Shown: piece after piece, positions 57,572 to 64,000 of the stretch | Layout: each line of letters starts with the position of its first letter | Position numbering within the stretch: position 1 is the stretch's first letter | DNA from: Flammeovirga sp. EKP202 | GTDB taxonomy: Bacteria; Bacteroidota; Bacteroidia; Cytophagales; Flammeovirgaceae | Assembly: GCF_014534745.1 (NCBI RefSeq) | Contig: NZ_JACVVP010000018.1 | Span: 1 to 64,000 of the forward strand | Direction of reading: 5' to 3' | DNA: 64,000 nucleotides | Translations under genes and position numbers: made by a program | The notes under the pieces: generated by a model | Database searches by the model: none | The model's input: only the letters and a program-made list of their open reading frames with translations | What the model was told of the DNA's origin: nothing

Positions 57572-58252
57572 TTATTCTTCTTCAAAAATGCCCTCTTCTT
57601 CCTTGAACTGAAGCCTTATCTCCTCCCCTTCGTTTTCCAAGTCAATTTTAAAACTAGATGACAGAGCAACGTCCTCAGTAGGAAACCATGTTCCTTTTTT
57701 ATCATTATTAATACAGATAAATAAGCCTTCTGGATTCCCAACTGCACAAAACCGTTGAAATGAACCATCATATATAGGCATTGATTGATCGGTAGACCGA
57801 AGGATAGATTGATACACTTTTTCAATGTCTTTTGATGGAACACCTATTTCAGAGATAGAGATAATAGACGATGCTTCAAAGTTTTCATTTCCATTTCCTG
57901 ACACTTCTTCCCTTCCTATCAATTCTACTATATTTTTATCTTTATCATAAAAATAAATTGCTTTTGCTTTCCAAGCTGAAAAATCTTGAATATCTGAGGC
58001 TCCTTCTTTTAATATTGTAACCCTTTCTTTTAACCAAATCACTGCTTTTTCAATGAGTTCAAATGGAATATTGAAGGCAAAGTGGTAAGGTTTACTTTCT
58101 TCCGATTTTTGAAAAACTAATTCTGATGCCCCTACTTTTAGCGATATATTTTCTTCGTTTTTACTCAGAAGGGGAATCCCTAATGTATTCTGATAGAAAT
58201 GTAGTTGGTCTTCAAGATGTGTTGAATTTAAGTACAGTTTTCGAATTTTCAT
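57572..58252 (-). CDS. VOC (glyoxalase/bleomycin-resistance) superfamily protein
   Basis: This 226-residue protein has an N-terminal half that is a full VOC module (LYLNSTHLEDQLHFYQNTLGIPLL, later AIYFYDKDKNIVELIGR with the usual metal-ligand Glu). A second, degenerate module begins at ISISEIGVPSKDIEKVY. The tail is strongly acidic (EEEGIFEEE). Enzymatic role unknown; ring-cleaving, isomerase and resistance functions all occur in this fold. Confidence 0.8.
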   Translation of the reverse strand: MKIRKLYLNSTHLEDQLHFYQNTLGIPLLSKNEENISLKVGASELVFQKSEESKPYHFAFNIPFELIEKAVIWLKERVTILKEGASDIQDFSAWKAKAIYFYDKDKNIVELIGREEVSGNGNENFEASSIISISEIGVPSKDIEKVYQSILRSTDQSMPIYDGSFQRFCAVGNPEGLFICINNDKKGTWFPTEDVALSSSFKIDLENEGEEIRLQFKEEEGIFEEE

Positions 58253-58394
58253 AGAAGTGGGTTAATGCCAAAACGAATTTCTAATTTACATTTTTAAGTG
58301 TGAAGACACAAAAGAAATTAATGAAACAGCTCGTATAATAATTAGATGTTAACTGTTTTCTACCAAAGAAATACTTCATATTCTACACTTATTA

Positions 58395-58430
58395 AGAAAA
58401 AAAGACTTCCCAAATGAATGAGAAGTCTTC
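58395..58430 (-). terminator. Terminator after the ThiF-like gene
   Basis: On the minus strand AAGACTTC pairs with GGAAGTCTT around a short loop, followed by seven Ts, 22 bp after the stop codon. Confidence 0.8.
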
Positions 58431-58451
58431 AATGTATAATTTCTATACGAT

Positions 58452-59237
58452 CTATCCTTTTTTAATAGCATAATCGTACTGATCCATAAATATTCCCTTA
58501 TTGTCAGTATGCTTTTGGTCCGTTAAAACTTTAAATGTCTCATTGGCCATAAGCGTACCGGACAGCCAAACCACAGGTGCTAAACTTGGTCTTGGACGTT
58601 TTCCGTTCAAAACATCATCTACACAATCTTTATCAATAATGGAAAATGGTGAAAAGTGAGAAAAAGTATACTCTACTTCTTTTTTGACAGCTTCAGTGCA
58701 CATTTCTTCAGTGATTGCCTCAATTGGCACCCCTGCCGTAGGTAATTCTAAATAATCTTCCCAATGGGGACTATCCGGCTTCATTACAAAAACACTTGCA
58801 TAAGGCGTCAACCAAGCATCCACAATAGTAATATTCTTCTTTCTAGCCGTACGTTCTAATACAATACTACTGAACATGTCATCCATGCCATTAATGATCA
58901 CATCTACATTCTCCAATAATTGTTCAACATTAGCCAATTGCACCGGTTCATTAAAGGCTCGAATATTCAGTTCATTATTAATTTCTAAGAACTTTTCTTT
59001 CAAAACCTCCGCTTTGTGTTGACCAATAGTTGTCGAATTAGAATGCAATTGTCTATTACAATTTGACGCTTCGAAAATATCAAAATCACAGATTGTAATA
59101 TTACCAACTCCCATTCTAACGAGCACTTCAGCGGCCACTCCACCCATACCTCCAACACCTGCTATCAGTACAGAACCCTCAGAAAGTTTTGCTTGTTGCA
59201 TCTCAGTAATTAACCCTAAATTTCTTTCAAACATCAT
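58452..59237 (-). CDS. ThiF/MoeB/HesA-family E1-like adenylyltransferase
   Basis: This 261-residue protein has nucleotide-binding loop GVGGMGG (27-33). The family ATP residues are D51 (CDFD), N61-R62-Q63 and K75, and the acidic pair D119-D120 is also present. The two CxxC zinc motifs of MoeB and ThiF are absent. A candidate nucleophilic Cys is C180 in TEEMCTEA. Members adenylate the C-terminus of a ubiquitin-like or peptide substrate, or cyclise t6A. No ThiS/MoaD-like partner is encoded nearby. It lies 3 bp after an uncharacterised partner gene, so the two probably act together. It is not an obvious TcdA orthologue. Confidence 0.82.
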   Translation of the reverse strand: MMFERNLGLITEMQQAKLSEGSVLIAGVGGMGGVAAEVLVRMGVGNITICDFDIFEASNCNRQLHSNSTTIGQHKAEVLKEKFLEINNELNIRAFNEPVQLANVEQLLENVDVIINGMDDMFSSIVLERTARKKNITIVDAWLTPYASVFVMKPDSPHWEDYLELPTAGVPIEAITEEMCTEAVKKEVEYTFSHFSPFSIIDKDCVDDVLNGKRPRPSLAPVVWLSGTLMANETFKVLTDQKHTDNKGIFMDQYDYAIKKG

Positions 59238-59240
59238 CGT

Positions 59241-59786
59241 TTAGCTTTTTGTTTCGAGTAATGGATTATCAATAAAAGTCTCTTTCGTAATGATATAAAT
59301 AGGGTTATCTATTTCTTCAGGATCATTGTGATCAAAAAGAAATTGATCCGATTTATAAAAACGAGAACCTGTTAGCTTATTCACGTTTTCGATGAAAGTC
59401 GGGACTTTTTTTTCTACTTCTGAGATACTAACTCTTTTTCCTCCAAGTCTTTCAAGATTACGGGTTGATTCTTCAGAATTAAACATAATACTATAACAAG
59501 GGGCAGTTCTTGTTGCTGCTTTCAAATAAGGATAAGATACAAGTTCTTTTACTTCGTCCCTTCCTATTGTAGTATGAGCATAGGTAAAATCTCCAAAATC
59601 ATGATAAAAAGTGATTAACATTAACTTCCCTGTTTTTCTATGCTTGACAGCAAAAAACTTATTTTCTGCAAACAGTTGTTCAACATTAATATTACGATGC
59701 TGAACGCTAGGTAGTCTCTTTAACAGTAGTTTGTCGTGTTCTGGAAGTTCAGTCACGACGATGAGGTCTTCGATTGAAATTTTCAA
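59241..59786 (-). CDS. Unknown protein co-transcribed with the E1-like enzyme (possible GNAT fold)
   Basis: This 181-residue cytoplasmic protein has no signal or membrane segment. The segment KFFAVKHRKTGKLMLITFYH, then TIGRDEVKEL, and the late ESTRNLERLGGKRVSI resemble the core strands and the final helix of N-acyltransferases (GNAT or acyl-amino-acid synthase-like). The match is by eye and weak. The gene precedes the ThiF-like gene by 3 bp, indicating co-translation. Another possibility is the protein that the E1 modifies. Confidence 0.6.
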   Translation of the reverse strand: MKISIEDLIVVTELPEHDKLLLKRLPSVQHRNINVEQLFAENKFFAVKHRKTGKLMLITFYHDFGDFTYAHTTIGRDEVKELVSYPYLKAATRTAPCYSIMFNSEESTRNLERLGGKRVSISEVEKKVPTFIENVNKLTGSRFYKSDQFLFDHNDPEEIDNPIYIITKETFIDNPLLETKS

Positions 59787-59981
59787 AATGATTTAAATTA
59801 ATAAGAGCTAAAAGTTATATAAAACAATGGTACTTCTGCTTTAAGTTAAGTGGTATAGTAACATTGCGTTAGTTTTGCATGACCATTTTAGGCTCTTAAA
59901 TATAACCTCATATCATTACCTATCAAATAGTATTATGAGAATTACATTATAACATTTTACACAATCTATTATAATAACAAA

Positions 59982-60031
59982 TTACCTCATCATTCGTCTA
60001 CAAGTTATAAAGTAAACGACTGATGAGGTAA
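59982..60031 (-). terminator. Terminator after the LRR lipoprotein gene
   Basis: TTACCTCATCATTCGT (59982-59997) pairs with ACGACTGATGAGGTAA (60016-60031), 16 bp with one mismatch, followed on the minus strand by TTTGTTATT, 50 bp beyond the stop codon. Confidence 0.75.
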
Positions 60032-60080
60032 AATCAGGTTTTGACAGTTTAATAAATAAAACCAAGGTCAACCCTAAAGG

Positions 60081-61616
60081 TTAGTTACAAACATCCTCCT
60101 CGTCTTTTGTGATCACAATATTTAGATTGTTGATTTCATTCTTTTTATCACACAATCCTGGAGGAATCTCTGTCAGTGGATTGTTTTGTATATTCAGTGT
60201 AATCAATCTTGGCAAGTTAACCAACTCATTTGGAAGCTCGTTAATATTGTTATTTTGAATGCTCAGACTCAAAAGATTATTCATGTCCCCTATTTCTATT
60301 GGGAGTGCAGTGAGTTCATTATATTGCAAATGAAAAATCATCAATGATTTAAGTTTTCCAATCTCGGAAGGAATAGATGACAATTTATTATCGTATAAAC
60401 TCAATATCTCCAATTTCTTAAGGTCACAAACCTCTTTTGGCAACTCTTTCAAGTCAGTTCCTACAACTGTTAAACTTGTAAGTTCTGATAATTCACCAAA
60501 ACTTTTTGGGATCTCATTCACATAAATAGTGGAGATAATTAATCTTGTTACTCTACCATCTGTGATTGTTACACCCTGCCACTCTTCCATAGATTCAGCA
60601 TTCAAGTCCCAATCTAAGTAAGTAAAAAGGGTGTTGTAAGCTTTATTGATAGTATAGAATTCTTCTAAAACAGCTCTGTCATTTTCTAAAGAAGTTTCTT
60701 TCATTAAGCTCACATTCACTTTGTATTCTTGCGTGCTTCTATCTTCCGCCATTACTTCATAAGTAATTTCTTGAGTAAAATCTTGAGCTGTATTTAATGA
60801 TGGAGAAATAGTAGAGTTATCGCTTATTTCAATAATTGGAGTTAGGTTCCTTAAATCAGTATTATAAGGTAAAGACACCGAAATTTCGTAATTGTCATGG
60901 TCAATCTCCCCTTCATATAAAATGTCATCGACCTTGAAGTCAAATGATTTGATTTTTTTATCACTATTCAAAGTAGTAATAAGGAAGGTGTATTCTACCT
61001 TTGTTATCCCATCTTGAGCCGTAACCATAAATTTTACTTCTTGTGTAAAGTCTATTGTTTGGCCTTGATCTGGGGTAATAGACGCACCTTGAGAGAGTTC
61101 AATGGATGGTACTAAAGCAGATAAATCAACAGCATCAGAGACTTGCATTTTTATTGTAGAACCTTCTATCTCAGTGGATATAGCTTCTTCTAATTGTGGG
61201 TTGTTACTGGTCAAAAAATTAAAAGAAATAATTGACGCAACATCACTTTTCTGAACGGAAGCCTTCACGGTATAAGTCGTTGTGATATACCCTTCACCAC
61301 TCAATGTATACGTCTTTGGACTGGAAAAATCTTGTGGCTCAATAGTGTTAGGTGTAATACTTATCCCTTCCGCAACACTTATTGTTGGGTTTAAATTTGA
61401 AAGGGATGTGAGAGCCGGAAAAGTTACATTGATGACCTTTTCCTCCGAATCGATTACTCCGTAGATGTCTTCGGAAAGACCACTGTTATAGACGGCCTCA
61501 AATTTAAATTCTTTGATTGTTGGGATGATAGACGCTTTTTCGATTTCATCTTTTTCACAAGAAATCAAAAGTAGAAAAAATGAAAAGATAAATGGAAGTG
61601 TGATTCTTAGTTTCAT
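60081..61616 (-). CDS. LRR lipoprotein with tandem DUF5018-like domains
   Basis: This 511-residue lipoprotein has the lipobox LLISC (Cys20). Residues about 30-305 contain three similar beta-sandwich units of the DUF5018 type, each with a pattern like VINVTFPALTSLSNLNPTISVAEG, then ITP and DFSxxxxYTVxAxDG. The C-terminal 190 residues hold an LRR domain introduced by EEWQGVTITDGRVTRLIIST and then SFGELSELTSL, GKLKSLMIFHLQYNELTALP and similar repeats. The LRR cap closely resembles that in the secreted protein at the left edge. Expected at the cell surface or periplasm as a binding protein. Confidence 0.8.
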   Translation of the reverse strand: MKLRITLPFIFSFFLLLISCEKDEIEKASIIPTIKEFKFEAVYNSGLSEDIYGVIDSEEKVINVTFPALTSLSNLNPTISVAEGISITPNTIEPQDFSSPKTYTLSGEGYITTTYTVKASVQKSDVASIISFNFLTSNNPQLEEAISTEIEGSTIKMQVSDAVDLSALVPSIELSQGASITPDQGQTIDFTQEVKFMVTAQDGITKVEYTFLITTLNSDKKIKSFDFKVDDILYEGEIDHDNYEISVSLPYNTDLRNLTPIIEISDNSTISPSLNTAQDFTQEITYEVMAEDRSTQEYKVNVSLMKETSLENDRAVLEEFYTINKAYNTLFTYLDWDLNAESMEEWQGVTITDGRVTRLIISTIYVNEIPKSFGELSELTSLTVVGTDLKELPKEVCDLKKLEILSLYDNKLSSIPSEIGKLKSLMIFHLQYNELTALPIEIGDMNNLLSLSIQNNNINELPNELVNLPRLITLNIQNNPLTEIPPGLCDKKNEINNLNIVITKDEEDVCN

Positions 61617-62134
61617 ATTAATTGATTATTATTTAGTAATACATTTTAGGAATGTATTCGGAATTTGGATTCAAAAGAATTAGCTATTTTAAATGTTAGA
61701 AAATTCCATACAATCGGTTAGTACCCTGACGTATGGAACACCATCATTTTAAACAAAGTGACACTAGTTAAAGACCGTAATCTCTTGCCTTGAAATCTTG
61801 ATTGATTTTAAGTATAAATTCAAAACTAACTATGATTTATTTTTGACTTAGTACTAATTGATAATTAGGTATTAAAGAGATAATAGGTGAAAGAGTGAAG
61901 CTTGTTTTTCTAAAATTATGGAAAGAAAGTATCCTCCTCTCAAAAGTATATTTTAATAGGTTAAAAATGATTTATGCATTTCAAAAAGGCATGACTCAAA
62001 CTTTCCGGGCTTGAAATTAGTGATTATCTATTGTATCACAAAGAAAAATATAACACTTAACACAACGTTTTTATTCCAGATCAATTTAATTCATAAAACG
62101 AGGTTCAAAAAAGGAAGTTAGGACAGTTTTTGAA
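61617..62134 (+). other. 518-bp intergenic region with two palindromes
   Basis: No gene is supported. ATACATT (61639-61645) and AATGTAT (61651-61657) lie 23-41 bp before the LRR lipoprotein start. TTCCATAC (61704-61711) and GTATGGAA (61731-61738) form a perfect 8-bp inverted repeat. Either may be an operator; nothing more can be said. Confidence 0.4.
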
Positions 62135-62848
62135 TCAACAGGCATAATCAATTCGAATCAAAACTTTTTCTCCATCACGCCATCTTATCCAACCTATTTC
62201 CCCCAATACAGTTTTTACTTTTACCCAATCGCCCTCCATATCTATTGATTCTGCTTTCCATATTTTGTATTTGCTCACTTTTGGATTTTCAATTACGATG
62301 CTACTGTATTTAGGTTCTTTTTTCAAGGGATTAGTTACTCGATTAAAATCAAGATGCATTGGTTCCATTGTCCATTTGAGTATAAATTCTTTGATGGTTT
62401 CTTTCTTAAAGTTTTTATCTTTTTTCTTTATCCATCCAAACTCATTTTCATTCAGTTTTACTTTATATAGATTTTCTGTAGAATCTGTACACTCAAAAGA
62501 AAGTCTGAAATAGTCAGGATTATCTACCCAAAGCCAAGGGCTAAAGGGGTTGGAAGAATCAAAAGATTTAAATACTTTTCCGTTAAAATTAGTTACGACC
62601 CCAAGAGAATCATCAAAAGCTATTCTAACAATTGGATTATTATCTTTATCATTAAGAATAATGGAGTCTTGGTGATAATCAAAATCATTTGAAGGGGTAA
62701 TGAAGCAAATTCCTTGTATATTTTTTTCCGTTGAAAAAGGATATTCTAAAAGTTGATTCAAATAGTGTAAATGAGCGGAGTTATCGTTTTGAGAGTAACA
62801 GTTTAAGCTGAGGAAAATGACTGTTATTGAAGTTATTATCTTTTTCAT
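62135..62848 (-). CDS. Secreted protein of unknown function with SH3-like C-terminus
   Basis: This 237-residue protein has a signal peptide (cleavage after CYSQ, residue 20). The C-terminal segment (KYKIWKAESIDMEGDWVKVKTVLGEIGWIRWRDG) resembles a bacterial SH3-type fold, with a similar WIKKKD turn earlier in the chain. The rest is unrecognised. It may bind peptidoglycan or peptides. Confidence 0.65.
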   Translation of the reverse strand: MKKIITSITVIFLSLNCYSQNDNSAHLHYLNQLLEYPFSTEKNIQGICFITPSNDFDYHQDSIILNDKDNNPIVRIAFDDSLGVVTNFNGKVFKSFDSSNPFSPWLWVDNPDYFRLSFECTDSTENLYKVKLNENEFGWIKKKDKNFKKETIKEFILKWTMEPMHLDFNRVTNPLKKEPKYSSIVIENPKVSKYKIWKAESIDMEGDWVKVKTVLGEIGWIRWRDGEKVLIRIDYAC

Positions 62849-62953
62849 AATTGAAGTTGCATGGCTTTTATATGTCTACAAAGTAACGTTCTGGATATAA
62901 ATTAAAACTATCATCTTTACTTTCTCTTAAAGTTAGAGTCAGAAAAGGTAAAA

Positions 62954-62986
62954 TAAAAAAAGACTTCTCAATAAATCGAAAAGTCT
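62954..62986 (-). terminator. Terminator after the 174-residue membrane protein gene
   Basis: AGACTT (62961-62966) and AAGTCT (62981-62986) form the stem. On the minus strand seven Ts follow, 36 bp past the stop codon. Confidence 0.65.
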
Positions 62987-63021
62987 AATGTGGGATTTCT
63001 TTATTTCATTAAGTTGTTGCT

Positions 63022-63546
63022 TTAAATATCATCTTTTACATGCAAGATTATATCTCTGTAGAGATCCTTAGTAGTTTTATATTTTTCTGTGTTCTCTCCC
63101 GTTTCAGTTTGCATAATTAGTGTATCTTTTCCGATCATTCTTTTCCATTCTTGGTAAAAAACAAAAAGATTGACGATCTCTTTTTTAACTTTAGGAAAAG
63201 TCAACACCATCATATTTTTTAATGCCTCATACTCACCCAGTAAGTCACAAGCCTCTTGATAGAGCGACCATTTTTCTTGACTTATTTGTACCTCATTGAT
63301 AAGCAAAGGGTGTGTTTCAGCGACTCCTGTATTATGATGGCCTCGAACATAGAATGAATTATTTCTATATCTTAAAGAGATAAACTTCCCGTGCAATTTA
63401 GAGAAATCACTTAATAATCGTTTTTTTAGCTCTTTCTTTTTCAGATGGTAATTAATCAACTGGGTAAATATCCCTCCGATTATGATAATTATTAGAAGCT
63501 GAAATGAGAATTTAATTATTTCGTACTTAAAAGTTGTTAGATCCAT
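63022..63546 (-). CDS. Membrane-anchored protein of unknown function
   Basis: This protein has 174 residues, with one N-terminal transmembrane helix (about 10-28, FSFQLLIIIIIGGIFTQLI), a basic stretch (KKKELKKRLL) and a cytoplasmic helical domain. No family recognised. It has its own terminator. Confidence 0.65.
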   Translation of the reverse strand: MDLTTFKYEIIKFSFQLLIIIIIGGIFTQLINYHLKKKELKKRLLSDFSKLHGKFISLRYRNNSFYVRGHHNTGVAETHPLLINEVQISQEKWSLYQEACDLLGEYEALKNMMVLTFPKVKKEIVNLFVFYQEWKRMIGKDTLIMQTETGENTEKYKTTKDLYRDIILHVKDDI

Positions 63547-63818
63547 TTTTCCTAGTTAATAACATTCAGTATTCACCATATGTCACATTAATTATTTTGC
63601 TGTGTTATGACATTCACTCGTTACAAAATCACAATTCAACTCGCAAGATAGTTAACAACATTAAACAAACAAGCACAAAAGATTATTATTCTATTATAAA
63701 TTATTAATGCTATGGATTGTTATAAGAGCATTCAATCGGTTGTAATCAAAAAAGAAAACAAGCCATAACTCACAAAAGGCAATTGCTTATAAAGTATTAC
63801 TGAGATAGAAATCTAAAA

Positions 63819-63864
63819 ATAAAAAACCCCTTGAAAAGATACCAAAGGCACTTCCCAAGAGGTT
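63819..63864 (-). terminator. Terminator after the GH92-like gene
   Basis: AACCCCTTG (63825-63833) pairs with CAAGAGGTT (63856-63864), with one G-U on the minus strand, followed there by six or more Ts, 21 bp past the stop codon. The rest of the gap 63547-63884 shows no gene. Confidence 0.75.
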
Positions 63865-63884
63865 ACAAAAGCTATATATAAATG

Positions 63885-64000
63885 TTATCTTTTTTCTCTC
63901 GACATAGAGTATGGTGCACTGTCAGCAGCTGTACCCCATGATTTATTTGGTGTTGCTCCCATTTCAAATACAATCTCTCCACCTGCCATGATTTGCTCAT
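63885..64000 (-). CDS. C-terminal end of a GH92-like alpha-mannosidase (5' part outside window)
   Basis: The minus-strand frame is open from the window edge to a TAA at 63885-63887 and encodes 37 residues. They include IMAGGEIVFEMGATPNKSWG and end in APYSMSREKR. The GGxLxFxMGxxPNKxWG pattern with a following APYS is characteristic of the C-terminus of GH92 exo-alpha-mannosidases in Bacteroidota. The catalytic part lies outside, so the call rests on this short match and on the terminator just downstream. Confidence 0.6.
   Translation of the reverse strand, partial: EQIMAGGEIVFEMGATPNKSWGTAADSAPYSMSREKR

Overview
The window looks like a chromosomal segment of a Bacteroidota species, most likely a marine member of the Cytophagales (Flammeovirga-like; this is inference). 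The reasons are the low G+C content, a type IX secretion (T9SS) C-terminal sorting domain, several lipoproteins with typical lipoboxes, a one-piece hybrid two-component protein ending in an AraC-type domain, a DUF4374 lipoprotein beside a TonB receptor, start codons with little Shine-Dalgarno signal, and promoter-like TTTG/TAnnTTTG boxes. No rRNA, tRNA, CRISPR array or complete insertion sequence was seen. Both window edges cut genes: a T9SS-secreted LRR/Ig protein on the left, and the last 37 codons of a GH92 alpha-mannosidase-like gene on the right.

Layout. 1-6.4 kb: secreted LRR protein, an ABC exporter, and a LytTR/LytS-type two-component pair. 6.7-12.1 kb: a complete RND efflux operon (adaptor, pump, TolC). 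12.4-18.9 kb: a TerB-like protein, a DEDDh exonuclease, and a pair of TPR-containing signalling proteins (a SpoIIE-type phosphatase and a hybrid histidine kinase/AraC regulator). 19.1-25.7 kb: a second RND operon whose first gene fuses an ABC-type substrate-binding domain to a TolC channel. 26.4-30.0 kb: beta-CASP nuclease, DUF2520 protein, PP2C-like phosphatase, and a convergent AlkA-type glycosylase. 30.8-33.4 kb: MoxR-like AAA plus VWA pair. 33.8-38.2 kb: methyltransferase, BamA-like protein, beta-carbonic anhydrase, LacI regulator.

38.6-54.1 kb is the centrepiece, an iron island. On the minus strand an AraC regulator, a TonB receptor, a DUF4374 surface lipoprotein and a PepSY membrane protein form a unit with the gene content and order of the Bacteroides XusABC xenosiderophore system. 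Divergent from it is a complete desferrioxamine/bisucaberin-type siderophore operon (PLP decarboxylase, N-hydroxylase, MFS exporter, AlcB-type acyltransferase, NIS synthetase). It is extended by a translationally coupled membrane acyltransferase and followed by a second PepSY protein. Two Fur-box-like palindromes sit at the divergent promoters. The cell would make, export, re-import and strip iron from its own hydroxamate siderophore.

54.3-64 kb holds a lipoprotein, an O-acetylhomoserine sulfhydrylase with two tandem leader hairpins, small membrane and VOC proteins, a ThiF-type E1 enzyme with an uncharacterised partner, an LRR lipoprotein and poorly known proteins.

A family of intergenic inverted-repeat elements (about 0.1-0.44 kb) is scattered through the window at about 2.3, 30.1, 39.8 and 54.2 kb, with a fragment at 33.6 kb. 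One of them interrupts the Xus-like operon and is flanked by an apparent 7-bp target duplication.
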